Below, piece after piece: positions 7,885-16,599 of a stretch of DNA of 64,000 nucleotides. Numbering within the stretch: the first letter of the stretch is position 1; each line of letters begins with the position of its first letter. The position numbers and the translations under genes are program-made. The notes below the pieces were generated by a model. It was not told where the DNA came from, searched no databases, and worked only from the letters and a program-made list of their open reading frames with translations. Source of the stretch: Psychrobacter sp. UBA6766 (lineage in GTDB: Bacteria; Pseudomonadota; Gammaproteobacteria; Pseudomonadales; Moraxellaceae); contig NZ_DKGQ01000057.1 in assembly GCF_002453355.1 (NCBI RefSeq), forward strand, positions 31,351-95,350. The letters run 5' to 3'.

Positions 7885-9342
7885 TTAATAGTAACCGAGC
7901 AGCTTCCACCAAATCAGACCGGCGCCTATCCATACCACCAGATTGACCACACTCATGACGGCTCCAATACTCCACCATTCTCCTAGCGTCACATACCCTG
8001 AGTTAAAAATTACGGGTGCGGTGCCAGTGGCATAATGGGTTAGCGTCATCATGATATTGCCTGCTGCTGCTAGAATAAGCGCGTATAACATCGGCGGCGC
8101 GCCTAAGCTTAACCCTACTGCATAAAACGCGGCAAACAGGGCGGTAATATGAGCGGTGGTACTGGCAAAAAAGTAATGAATATACAAATAAACCAATGTT
8201 AAAATCACCACAGCCCCAATCCAGCCAACGCCTACCGCTCCAATCATCGATTCGATATTGCTTGAGAACCAACTAACTAAACCCAATTTATTAAGGTAAG
8301 CAGCCATCATAATCAGGGCACCAAACCATACAATGGTGTCCCATGCTGATTTTTCTTTAAGCACATCATCCCAAGTCAATACGCCAGTTAGTATGAGTGT
8401 CGTCAAACCAATAAAAGCAGTGGTTGTCGCATCCACACTTAGCTGCTCACCAAAAATCAGAGCAGGAATATTAGCCCACAATAGTAGCATCAAGGCAAAG
8501 ACGCCCAACATGATTTTTTCTTGTGTGCTCACCTGACCCATCTCGGTTAGATTGTCTTTGGCAAACTTTTTCGCATCAGGTGTGACTTTGACATCAGGCG
8601 GATAAATCAGATAAATTACCAATGGCATCAATAATAAACAGAGCATCCCCGGTACAAACATTGCAACTGCCCAAGTCGTCCATGACAGTTGAATCTCACT
8701 TCCCGTTGCTTTATTGACCAAATCTACCACTAAAGGGTTTGGAGCCGTAGCGGTAACAAACATACCGGATGTAATTGGATTGGCGTGATAATTAACCATC
8801 GCTAAATAACGGCCGATTTTGTTTTGCGTGCCTTCTTCTGGTGTCGAATGGAAACTTTGCGCAATCGACTTCATGATTGGGTGAATAATCCCGCCACCAC
8901 GAGCGGTATTAGAGGGAGTAATAGGCGCTATCATCAGCTCCGCTGCGGTCAACGAATACGCAACACCGACGGTTTTTTTACCAAAAACTGAGATAAAGTA
9001 ATAAGCGATACGTCGACCCAAACCGGTTTTTATGAGGCCTCGCGATATCATCACCGCAACACCAATCAGCCAAATAAGAGGACTCGAATAGCTTGATAAC
9101 GCATCAGCAATGGCTTGTTTGGGACTCTCACTAGTCACACCAGTCAGCGCTACCAAGGTGACGGCGATAATAGCAATCGCGCCGATGGGTAAGACTTTAC
9201 CGATAATGGCCACAATCGTGGCGATAAATAACGCCAGCATGTGCCATGCTTCTGGTGTCACTCCAGTCGGTACAGGAATGATAAACCAAATGATCAAACC
9301 CATGAGAATGGCAATCGCTGCTTGGATAGGCTTAAATGGCAT
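7885..9342 (-). CDS. DASS-family (SLC13) anion:sodium symporter
   Basis: Inner-membrane transporter of di- or tricarboxylates or a related anion, 485 aa, about 12-14 hydrophobic segments. The subfamily signature APITPSNTARGGGIIHPI is near residue 130-150, and a second SNT-like re-entrant region ending in THYATGTAPVIFNSGYV is near 435, as in CitT/TtdT/2-oxoglutarate-malate translocators. The ATG is preceded by AAGG at a rather long distance. It is convergent with recX, with 72 bp between them and no clear terminator. The neighbours give no clue to the substrate; succinate, malate, citrate or 2-oxoglutarate are all possible. Confidence 0.85.
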   Translation of the reverse strand: MPFKPIQAAIAILMGLIIWFIIPVPTGVTPEAWHMLALFIATIVAIIGKVLPIGAIAIIAVTLVALTGVTSESPKQAIADALSSYSSPLIWLIGVAVMISRGLIKTGLGRRIAYYFISVFGKKTVGVAYSLTAAELMIAPITPSNTARGGGIIHPIMKSIAQSFHSTPEEGTQNKIGRYLAMVNYHANPITSGMFVTATAPNPLVVDLVNKATGSEIQLSWTTWAVAMFVPGMLCLLLMPLVIYLIYPPDVKVTPDAKKFAKDNLTEMGQVSTQEKIMLGVFALMLLLWANIPALIFGEQLSVDATTTAFIGLTTLILTGVLTWDDVLKEKSAWDTIVWFGALIMMAAYLNKLGLVSWFSSNIESMIGAVGVGWIGAVVILTLVYLYIHYFFASTTAHITALFAAFYAVGLSLGAPPMLYALILAAAGNIMMTLTHYATGTAPVIFNSGYVTLGEWWSIGAVMSVVNLVVWIGAGLIWWKLLGYY

Positions 9343-9672
9343 GAGTGATATATCCTTATAAAATATTTATACCTTTATATCGCTGATCACTTTTTATGAC
9401 GCTGTCTTTTGAGAAAAACTGACTCAAATAAATCAAAGCTATGAAGCCGTCCTAAATAAATTATACAGTTATCATAATTTATTTAAATCTCATTGATGCC
9501 TTTATTCACGGTTTTTAACATATCTATATTCTTATAGCTTAAATAAAATAAAGAGTGATGAACCTAGCTTATACTCTCAATTCGAACGGCAATACTTTTA
9601 ATAAACCAAATAAAAAAAGAGCACAATTATATGCCCTCTTTTTTTATTAAAAAGTTAAAAAAGCTAGCTATC
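9343..9672. other. Intergenic region upstream of DASS gene
   Basis: An AT-rich spacer of 330 bp between two minus-strand genes. It holds the terminator of the YidB-like gene at its right end and presumably the DASS promoter near 9343-9450. I see no RNA gene or other coding frame. Confidence 0.5.
9612..9646 (-). terminator. Terminator after the YidB-like gene
   Basis: AAAAAAAGAGC ... GCCCTCTTTTTTT forms an A/T-flanked hairpin that could act in both directions. On the minus strand it ends in a T tract 27 bp past the stop of the YidB-like gene. The GC part of the stem is short, so it is moderate evidence. Confidence 0.5.
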
Positions 9673-10404
9673 CTACTTTAACGCTCCTAAACGACTTGAT
9701 AACTGACTGATGATTTGATCAATCTCTGCATTGGCTTCAGGTTCATTCTCTAAATTGCCATTCGGCGTCAATTGATTCATCACTTCAGGGAGTAGCTCAG
9801 CGAGACCTTGGCGTACCTCTCTCTCATTTGCACCCGTATGCGACGCTACCTGCTGAATCTCATTTTCATCGAATAAACGGGCAATTTCATTGGGGTCCAA
9901 GTTATCATTGACTTCTTGATTGCTCATCCAAGAACGCACTTGGTTTTCATAGCCCATTCCAGTGATTTTTGACAAAGCACCACTTAAGCCGCCATTACGT
10001 TTAATCCAGTTCAGCACCATCGGCACAAGGGCAGCGATAAGCATTCCTTTACCGCCAAATCCCGCGCGCGAAGTCCGACCGCCCATCGCCTGCCCGCTCA
10101 ATACGCTACCTAAAATATCGCCAAGTCCGCCCGCGCCTGAACTCATGCCACCGCGCTGGTTTGCCCCCGTAAGCCCGCCTATGATGTCATCTAAACCAAA
10201 ACTATTATCTGCTGAGCGGCGCTCATACTGCTGTGGATTATAGCCACTCGGTTGGTTGCCGCCGCCTAACACACTGCCCAATATATCCCCTAACCCGCCT
10301 GTACGGCGTGGATTTATTCGCTGGTTGACCGGATTGCGATTTGCGTCCTCTGGGTCCATTGCACTACGCGCTACTTGACTGACTAAATTCCCTAATAAGC
10401 TCAT
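9673..10404 (-). CDS. YidB-like DUF937 protein
   Basis: 243 aa when started at the ATG at 10404, which is preceded by AAGGAAAG at good distance; the longer frame beginning at 10458 has no such signal. The N-terminal half is Gly/Asn/Arg rich with repeated GGLGDILGSVLGGG-type blocks (around residues 36, 70 and 94). The C-terminal half carries the YidB/DUF937 pattern: a hydrophobic stretch (GMLIAALVPMVLNWIKRNGG), then SWMSNQEVNDNLDPNEIARLF and a terminal helical part (INQIISQLSSRL-like). Function is unknown. YidB proteins are widespread; a role in stress or cell envelope has been suggested, but nothing here settles it. Confidence 0.75.
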   Translation of the reverse strand: MSLLGNLVSQVARSAMDPEDANRNPVNQRINPRRTGGLGDILGSVLGGGNQPSGYNPQQYERRSADNSFGLDDIIGGLTGANQRGGMSSGAGGLGDILGSVLSGQAMGGRTSRAGFGGKGMLIAALVPMVLNWIKRNGGLSGALSKITGMGYENQVRSWMSNQEVNDNLDPNEIARLFDENEIQQVASHTGANEREVRQGLAELLPEVMNQLTPNGNLENEPEANAEIDQIISQLSSRLGALK

Positions 10405-10692
10405 GATACTTTCCTTTTTATTATAAAAATTTATTGTCAAATACCTCATTTGCATCACTTACCTAAATAACCATCTATTACCGATATGGTAAATCAGCAT
10501 TTGATAAGACAAATAAGTTTTTGACTCTTATCGTTAATATAACAAATCTCTTATTGGCCAAGATAGACGTTTTGTTATGGCATGTAGCTGCTCGTTAGTG
10601 ATTAAAAAGGATGGATAAACGCATATAAGGAATTGTGTATGATGAAAGGAACTGTTTTTTATCAATTCAGTCTTTATTTGTGCGGTCTTTAT

Positions 10693-11151
10693 TTAGGCAG
10701 TTTTGGGAGAGATTGTATGGGCTAAAATCGTAAATTTTCGCCATTGTTCCGCACTAACTTGATCACGAAACACCGTAACGGATAAATGGCGCTGATAAGG
10801 CTCTATGATAATAAACTTAAAACATATCACCCAATGATAGTTGCTGACCGCCTCAAGCTCAGACTGCCAAAGTGTATCGCCGCGACTGGTCCGCATCAGG
10901 AGTTGCCAACGTTGATAGACGCTCTTATCCAACGGCGGTTGGCTTATATGCAGTAGAATCGGTCGCGACAGCGCTAAGTAGCTAACGACGGCGACGCTAA
11001 TAATAAGTACTAATACATACTGCCATAACGCCAATGAGGCAAGCCCTGCCAATACCAGCATCGCCGTTGCTAAAGCCATATAAAATATCAAACGTATTCG
11101 GCTTTCAGGATTGATAGGTGTGTCGATACGTAACGAGGTTGGCGATGTCAT
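10693..11151 (-). CDS. YgfX-like membrane protein (CptA family)
   Basis: 152 aa. Two adjacent hydrophobic segments at about residues 20-40 and 43-62 are followed by a cytoplasmic domain with W/R-rich motifs (QRWQLLMRTSRGDTLWQ) and a terminal VTVFRDQVSAEQWRKF segment. This is the E. coli YgfX topology. It follows sdhE with 81 bp between them, the same order as E. coli ygfY(sdhE)-ygfX, where the pair was described as a toxin-antitoxin-like module affecting FtsZ and MreB and, for SdhE, as a flavinylation factor. The pairing is the strongest evidence, because sequence conservation in this family is low. Confidence 0.65.
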   Translation of the reverse strand: MTSPTSLRIDTPINPESRIRLIFYMALATAMLVLAGLASLALWQYVLVLIISVAVVSYLALSRPILLHISQPPLDKSVYQRWQLLMRTSRGDTLWQSELEAVSNYHWVICFKFIIIEPYQRHLSVTVFRDQVSAEQWRKFTILAHTISPKTA

Positions 11152-11232
11152 AATCGGGTCTCAAGCAGGAATTTATTTCTACATTCGGAACTTATACGTC
11201 AAAGGCTTATATTTTTAAAAAAGCTTAGAGGG

Positions 11233-11550
11233 TTACATTGAGCTTTTACTATGACGCCATGACTTAATTTTATTGACCAAATTCCAAATCGCTTCATTTT
11301 CTGGACGACTTTGATTAGTAAAATAATCCAACAAATCAGGATCTTCATGGGTGAGCATTTCGGCGAAAGTCGCTTGTTCAATAGGATCAGCGGTTAAATA
11401 TAGCTCTTTAATATAGGGGTCAATATAAAAATCTAATTCTTTTAAGCCACGACGTGCTTGATAAATGATGCGGCGCTGCTCGTTAGTTGGCTCTGGTTGA
11501 TAGCTTGGCTCTGGCTGACTGTTTGGCTCTAACTGATTGCTAGTTGTCAT
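11233..11550 (-). CDS. sdhE: FAD assembly factor SdhE
   Basis: 105 aa protein of the SdhE/YgfY family, which promotes covalent attachment of FAD to succinate dehydrogenase and fumarate reductase. The family core starts at about residue 25 with RRIIYQARRGLKELD, matching the RGxxE-type signature in which the Arg-Gly-Glu residues are needed for activity, and continues with the acidic HEDPDLLDYF segment. The first 24 residues are an Asn/Gln/Pro/Glu-rich extension. It precedes the ygfX-like gene in a likely two-gene operon, downstream of folP. Confidence 0.85.
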   Translation of the reverse strand: MTTSNQLEPNSQPEPSYQPEPTNEQRRIIYQARRGLKELDFYIDPYIKELYLTADPIEQATFAEMLTHEDPDLLDYFTNQSRPENEAIWNLVNKIKSWRHSKSSM

Positions 11551-11656
11551 AAAAGTATTCTCATAGGTTTAAACGCTATTTAAATAAGCATTTAGATAAA
11601 TAAAGGTAAATCGGTTACAAATTTCATCCCATTTATACAACGGTTTGAAACAAGAA

Positions 11657-12562
11657 TTAGCTTTGATTATACGCTGATAATTGCTGCCATAACGCCACGG
11701 CTTGCTCCATCATAGCAACATTGTGGGTACGGATAATACTAGCACCCTGCTGTAGCGCAAAAAGGCCCGCCGCCGTTCCTACCGCATCACGCTCTATAGC
11801 CTGAGTAGTGGCAACAGCTTCCACGCCACTTTTATTCAGTACTTCAGCCAAAAAACGCTTACGTGAAATGCCAAACATTATTGGCAACCCTAGAGTTTGC
11901 AAGCGTTCAAGCTGACTTAATAACGCGCAATGATGCTCATAGTTTTTTGCAAAACCAAACCCTGGATCGATAATAATTTTTTCACGTTTGACCCCAAGAC
12001 TGGTTACCTCATCGATACGAGCGGTCAGCTCGGCACAGACGTCTTTAATCACATCATCATACTGAGCAAGGCTACTCATCGTTGTCGGCTCACCGCGCAT
12101 GTGCATCAGCATGACAGGAATATCAAGCTTGGCTGCCATTGCTGCCGCGCCCTCACGCTTAAGCGCACGAACATCATTCCAAATATCAGCCCCTGCTTCA
12201 AAAGCTGCCTGCATAACAATAGGATTACTGGTATCAATGGACAACCAAATATCACTGCCTATCTTACCTAATTGCTGACGAATCGCTTTTACAACGGGGA
12301 TAACACGCTGCACTTCTTCGTCGGTTGACACAGCAGCGGCATTGGGTCTAGTAGATTCACCGCCAATATCGATAATGGTTGCGCCAGCGGCTATCATGTC
12401 TTCAGCATGAGCAAGAGCGCTGGCAATTGCATTAAACTGCCCGCCATCAGAAAATGAATCTGGTGTGACATTTAAAATACCCATAATGTGCGGCTGCGAT
12501 AAATCCAATATTTTATCGCGGCTCGTCACTTCATGATTAGGTAAAGGTTGGAATAATGACAT
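11657..12562 (-). CDS. folP: Dihydropteroate synthase
   Basis: Joins 7,8-dihydropterin pyrophosphate and p-aminobenzoate to give 7,8-dihydropteroate in folate synthesis; the target of sulfonamides. 301 aa. Signatures are in order: GILNVTPDSFSDGG (residues 28-41), DIGGESTRP near 67, a SIDTSNP loop near 110, MHMRGEPTTM near 155, DPGFGFAKN near 203, and a terminal RTHNVAMM. All are normal, with no insertion of the kind seen in resistant alleles. It lies downstream of ftsH as in E. coli, but a strong terminator between the two genes suggests its own promoter. glmM, the usual next gene, is absent here. Confidence 0.96.
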   Translation of the reverse strand: MSLFQPLPNHEVTSRDKILDLSQPHIMGILNVTPDSFSDGGQFNAIASALAHAEDMIAAGATIIDIGGESTRPNAAAVSTDEEVQRVIPVVKAIRQQLGKIGSDIWLSIDTSNPIVMQAAFEAGADIWNDVRALKREGAAAMAAKLDIPVMLMHMRGEPTTMSSLAQYDDVIKDVCAELTARIDEVTSLGVKREKIIIDPGFGFAKNYEHHCALLSQLERLQTLGLPIMFGISRKRFLAEVLNKSGVEAVATTQAIERDAVGTAAGLFALQQGASIIRTHNVAMMEQAVALWQQLSAYNQS

Positions 12563-12687
12563 AACTTATCCATTATAAATTAATTTCTAAAAAATCGTTT
12601 TAATTGTGTTGCTACTGTTTAAGATACAACTACCTATAATAGCAGCAAACCTTACCCTGTCCTAAAACCTTGAGCAAATGATAATCA

Positions 12688-12720
12688 CAAAAAAGCCCTT
12701 TATGGAAAAGGGCTTTTTTT
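12688..12720 (-). terminator. Bidirectional-looking terminator after ftsH
   Basis: AAAAAGCCCTT, a short loop, then AAGGGCTTTTTTT make a strong GC stem with T tracts on both strands. It lies 35 bp past the ftsH stop and separates ftsH from folP. Confidence 0.85.
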
Positions 12721-12754
12721 ATCAACTATTAATTAGACTGTAACAGACGAGGAA

Positions 12755-14650
12755 CTACATCGCTGGTAATGGCGGCGGGGTTGAATTCGTCGGTTTAATA
12801 TCATTTTTCGATAAGTTTACTTCATTATGCTGATAAACTCTTGGCGGACGTGGTTCTTCACCTGCCAAGATATCTTGCAATTGATCACGGTCAATGGTTT
12901 CCCACTTCATCAATGCATCTACCATCGCATGGATTTTCTCTTGATTGCCTTCAATCAACTCGCGAGCGATATCATACTGCTCCTCTAGCATGCGGCGCAC
13001 TTCTTCATCGACTTTTTGTTGCGTCGCTTCCGAAATCGTCCGACCACCACCGCCAAAGTAACCCTGCGAGCTATCGTCATCTTCATAGACCATAATACCT
13101 AGCGCATCTGACATACCGTACTTAGTGACCATTGCTCGAGCCATTTTGGTTGCACGTTCAAAGTCATTAGAGGCACCCGTTGACATCTGATTGATAAAGA
13201 CTTCTTCAGCAATACGGCCACCAAATAGTATTGCAATATCATTGAGCATTTTTGATTTATACATGCTTGTCTGATCGTGTTCTGGCAACTGCCAAGTAAC
13301 CCCAAGCGCAAACCCACGTGGCATAATCGTCACTTTATGAACAGGATCTGTTCCCGGTAGCAATTCAGCGACCAGCGCATGTCCTGACTCATGATAAGCA
13401 GTGGCACGGCGTTCTTCTTCACGGATGACCATAGATTTCCGCTCAGGACCCATATATAGCTTGTCTTTAGCGTCTTCAAAGTCATTCATATCAACGCTGC
13501 GCTTGTTACGGCGGGCAGCAAATAATGCGGCTTCGTTCACAAGGTTTGCTAGCTGTGCACCACTGAAACCGGGTGTACCACGTGCCAACGCATGAGCATC
13601 GACACCGATAGTATTGGGTAATTTACGCAAATGCACTTTGAGAATTTGTTCGCGGCCTTTGATATCTGGCAAGCCAACTTGTACCTGACGGTCAAAACGG
13701 CCCGGACGCAATAACGCTTTATCAAGGACATCTGCGCGGTTAGTCGCCGCAATGACAATGACGCCTTCGTTGCCTTCAAAACCATCCATCTCGACCAATA
13801 GTTGGTTCAGCGTTTGTTCACGCTCATCATTACCGCCGCCCATACCAGAGCCACGATGACGACCGACCGCATCAATCTCATCGATAAAGATGATACAAGG
13901 CGCACTTTTCTTTGCTTGCTCGAACATGTCACGCACACGTGATGCACCAACACCAACAAACATCTCAACAAAGTCAGAACCTGAAATCGAAAAGAACGGT
14001 ACTTTAGCTTCACCAGCAATGGCTCTTGCCAATAGCGTTTTACCCGTACCTGGAGGACCCACCATCAAGATACCGCGTGGAATAGTTGCCCCAAGCTTGG
14101 TAAATTTATCAGGATCACGTAAGAATTCTACGACTTCGACGACCTCTTCTTTGGCTTCTTCACACCCCGCAACGTCATCAAAGTTAACCTTAATTTGGTC
14201 TTCGGTCAGCATTTTGGCTTTTGATTTACCAAAGCTCATCGGTCCGCCGCCTTTGCCGCCAGCTCCGCCCTGCATATTACGCATAAAGAATAAAAACAGA
14301 CCAATAATCAATAAAATTGGGAAACTGGCTATTAGTAGCTGCATCAAAACACTTTGACGCTTAGGCGCGGTGCCTTGTACTTCAACTTGGTTTTCGCGCA
14401 AGAGTGGCATCAGCTGCTCATCAGCCACAGCTGGTCGAATGGTCTCAAATGATGAACCATTTTTCTTTTCGCCGGTGATTTGCTCGCCGTCGATTTCAAC
14501 ACTGGCTACTTGGTTTTCTGACACGGCGGTCACAAACTCCGAGTAGTTAAGGCTATCTGGCTCAGATGATTTGTCAAAGCCGCTAAACACCAGCACTAAA
14601 ACACCGATCACCACCAGCCACAATAAGGTATTTTTTACCATGTCGCTCAC
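12755..14650 (-). CDS. ftsH: Membrane-anchored ATP-dependent zinc protease FtsH
   Basis: Hexameric AAA+ protease of the inner membrane that removes misassembled membrane proteins and, in enterobacteria, adjusts LpxC levels. 631 aa. Transmembrane segments lie at about 8-24 and 102-123, flanking a periplasmic domain. Walker A GPPGTGKT is at 198-205, Walker B IIFIDEID at 253-260, then the SRH region, and the zinc-binding HESGH at 420-424. The C-terminus is Pro-rich. The predicted start is GTG at 14650 preceded by GGGA; an ATG three codons in is an alternative. It is preceded by rlmE, the standard rlmE-ftsH pair, though the spacer is unusually wide. Confidence 0.97.
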   Translation of the reverse strand: MSDMVKNTLLWLVVIGVLVLVFSGFDKSSEPDSLNYSEFVTAVSENQVASVEIDGEQITGEKKNGSSFETIRPAVADEQLMPLLRENQVEVQGTAPKRQSVLMQLLIASFPILLIIGLFLFFMRNMQGGAGGKGGGPMSFGKSKAKMLTEDQIKVNFDDVAGCEEAKEEVVEVVEFLRDPDKFTKLGATIPRGILMVGPPGTGKTLLARAIAGEAKVPFFSISGSDFVEMFVGVGASRVRDMFEQAKKSAPCIIFIDEIDAVGRHRGSGMGGGNDEREQTLNQLLVEMDGFEGNEGVIVIAATNRADVLDKALLRPGRFDRQVQVGLPDIKGREQILKVHLRKLPNTIGVDAHALARGTPGFSGAQLANLVNEAALFAARRNKRSVDMNDFEDAKDKLYMGPERKSMVIREEERRATAYHESGHALVAELLPGTDPVHKVTIMPRGFALGVTWQLPEHDQTSMYKSKMLNDIAILFGGRIAEEVFINQMSTGASNDFERATKMARAMVTKYGMSDALGIMVYEDDDSSQGYFGGGGRTISEATQQKVDEEVRRMLEEQYDIARELIEGNQEKIHAMVDALMKWETIDRDQLQDILAGEEPRPPRVYQHNEVNLSKNDIKPTNSTPPPLPAM

Positions 14651-15100
14651 TAGTTATTCCCATCCCTTACTTATTGGTGTGTTTATTAAACACGTGACGT
14701 CTATATATAAACGTATGGCTCACTATTCAATGTCTGGTTGCAAATTATTATATTTACTTAGATTTAGTGACTCTAAAAAAATAAGTAAAATCATAAATAG
14801 GCAGACCAACATAAATAACTGAGCTGTTAAGGCGTTTACTTTCAGACGACTTTGCTTAAAACATAGGCTTGATACATAGATGTAAAAATATAGATTTAAA
14901 ACAAAGTTAATATATCATGATATGTGGTGCTCACCTGAATAATTCAAGCAGCAATCACATTTATTCAGTTAACTGATTGTAGTGATTTTACGCTAATTCA
15001 TCAGGCCCTTTATTGTGACTTTTTATCATTTATTGTCACATAAAATATTAGCGCAACTGATTGACGTTAAACCCTTTTTATTAAATAGTTTAAATACCTG
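14651..15100. other. 450-bp rlmE-ftsH spacer
   Basis: No coding frame or RNA gene is evident. Near the rlmE end an inverted repeat TGTGAC (15014-15019) / GTCACA (15035-15040), set in two copies of TTTATTGT, may be an operator. The ftsH promoter must lie in this stretch or ftsH must be read from rlmE. In many gammaproteobacteria rlmE and ftsH are much closer. Confidence 0.5.
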
Positions 15101-15733
15101 TTATTTAATAGCAATCCAAAACATCTCTTTTGAGCGTGGTCGTGAAGCGCCAGGTTTAATACTACGAATTTTACTAAAATCCGCCTGCATCTGCTTGCGT
15201 AATTCTTGCGTGCCCTCACCCTGAAACACTTTCATAATAAGCGCGCCACCTTCTGGTAAGGTTGCCAGCGCGAAATCGACCGCCAACTCGCATAAGTACA
15301 TCATGCGCGGCTGATCGATGGCACTGTTGCCGGCAGTATTGGGGGCCATATCAGATAACACCACATCGACCTGTTTGTCGCCAACTTCCGTCATGATTTG
15401 ATCAAACACTTCTGCCTCACGAAAATCGCCCTGAATAAAAGTAACATCAGGCAAGGTATCCATTGGCAAAATATCAGAGGCAATTAAAACGCCTTTTTCA
15501 CCAACCAATTTGCTAGCAACTTGCGACCAACTACCAGGCGCGCTACCTAAATCAACGACAGTCATGCCTTTTTTAATCAGATTGGTCTTTTCATTAATCT
15601 CAAGTAATTTGTAAGCAGCACGCGCACGGTAGCCGTCTTTTTGGGCTTTTTTCACATAAGGATCGTCAATATGCTCCTGCATCCAAGCACTGCTGCTTTT
15701 TGACAATTTTTTATTTTCAATACGCGTGACCAA
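15101..15733 (-). CDS. rlmE: 23S rRNA (uridine(2552)-2'-O)-methyltransferase
   Basis: RrmJ/FtsJ methylates U2552 in the A loop of 23S rRNA, a late step in 50S assembly. 210 aa, matching the about 209 aa family length. The region DGYRARAAYKLLEI near residue 35 carries the catalytic Lys, VVDLGSAPGSWSQVA near 59 is the SAM motif, VLSDMAPNTAGN near 127 carries the catalytic Asp, and the C-terminus contains MKVFQGEGTQEL and the RPRSKEMFWIA motif. The K-D-K-E arrangement is complete. It is divergent from yhbY, as in E. coli. Confidence 0.96.
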   Translation of the reverse strand: MVTRIENKKLSKSSSAWMQEHIDDPYVKKAQKDGYRARAAYKLLEINEKTNLIKKGMTVVDLGSAPGSWSQVASKLVGEKGVLIASDILPMDTLPDVTFIQGDFREAEVFDQIMTEVGDKQVDVVLSDMAPNTAGNSAIDQPRMMYLCELAVDFALATLPEGGALIMKVFQGEGTQELRKQMQADFSKIRSIKPGASRPRSKEMFWIAIK

Positions 15734-16100
15734 TATACTGCTCCTATCGCTTTGTAAAACACACTTTGCTAAATATAGTTAACGGCTTATAAAGTGATTG
15801 TCTATAACATGATTATGTCAGGGCGCTCAAAGTCTAAGCGCTCAAATTCTTTAAATCGCTTAGCAATAAAGTCCTTAATGCACGCTTTAACTTCGAACAG
15901 TTAAATTCTCTTGGTGAAAACACTGCTTTATAAATCTGTAGCGTTTATAATGTTCGCATACTTTCAGTTTAACATTTTCATCACGTAAAATCGTGCAAAA
16001 TCCTGCTGATCTCATGCAAGGTGACCACAGATTATCTATAATGGTCATTATCTGCTCTTAATAGCACTCTCTTTTATTTTTATCAACCTCTAGGAATTGT
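15734..16100. other. Divergent promoter region rlmE / yhbY
   Basis: A 367-bp spacer holding the start regions of both genes. A consensus TATAAT lies at 16037-16042 on the plus strand. Two copies of GCGCTCAAA at about 15823 and 15838 form a short direct repeat. Nothing else is recognisable. Confidence 0.5.
16037..16042 (+). promoter_or_regulatory. -10 element, probable yhbY promoter
   Basis: Perfect TATAAT 59 bp before the yhbY ATG; the -35 region (about 16014-16019) is poor. Confidence 0.4.
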
Positions 16101-16412
16101 ATGCAACTCGATAACGCTACCATTAAACGCCTAAAAGGCATTGGTCACGACCTTAAACCGATTGTTATGATTGGCAATAAAGGTATTACCCCAAGCATCA
16201 CTGAAGAGATTGATCGCGCTTTGACGGATCATGAACTCATCAAAGTAAAACTACCAGCAGGTACGAAAGAAGAACGCGATATTATCGGCGCTGAGCTGGC
16301 AGCAGCGGCTAACGCGTCTTTGGTACACTCAATTGGTCGTATGGCGCTGTTATTGCGTCAAAACCCAAATGCCAATCCTAAACTGTCAAATCTTGCTCGT
16401 CATGCGCAGTAA
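16101..16412 (+). CDS. yhbY: Ribosome assembly RNA-binding protein YhbY (CRM domain)
   Basis: A 103-aa single CRM-domain protein that associates with pre-50S particles. The family signature is clear: KRLKGIGHDLKPIVMIGNKGIT in the first 30 residues including the GxxG-type loop, then EEIDRALTDHELIKVKL and a C-terminal GRMALLLRQNPNA motif. It is divergent from rlmE and followed by its own strong terminator, so it is likely monocistronic. Confidence 0.93.
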   Translation: MQLDNATIKRLKGIGHDLKPIVMIGNKGITPSITEEIDRALTDHELIKVKLPAGTKEERDIIGAELAAAANASLVHSIGRMALLLRQNPNANPKLSNLARHAQ

Positions 16413-16454
16413 GTCATTCTTTTCAGCTTAGTTTCTGTTTTTACCCTATCTGAT

Positions 16455-16490
16455 AAAAGCCGCGCTACACTTTGCTCGCGGCTTTTGTTT
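16455..16490 (+). terminator. Terminator after yhbY
   Basis: AAAAGCCGCG (16455-16464) and CGCGGCTTTT (16477-16486) form a perfect 10-bp stem followed by GTTT. Strong in the plus direction, 42 bp past the yhbY stop. Confidence 0.85.
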
Positions 16491-16545
16491 TATAACTTTT
16501 TTGTTCTACAACCTACCCTAAAATAAGTGGATATCTTGAGAGTTT

Positions 16546-16590
16546 TGATAAATAGATTCCTGATAAATAAAGCCTTGATAAATAGAGCGC
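16546..16590. repeat. Three tandem 15-bp repeats before DOMON-like gene
   Basis: TGATAAATAGA-type cores begin at 16546, 16561 and 16576, exactly 15 bp apart (TGATAAATA followed by GATTCC, AAGCCT and GAGCGC). The array ends 9 bp before the ATG of the next gene, so it occupies the ribosome-binding and leader region. Copy number could vary by slippage. Confidence 0.65.
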
Positions 16591-16599
16591 TACCAAATT

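Noticed and set aside
10639..10725. 28-codon plus-strand frame with AAGGA before two ATGs
   Set aside because: It overlaps the 3' end of the ygfX-like gene on the other strand, is too short to judge, and has no independent support.
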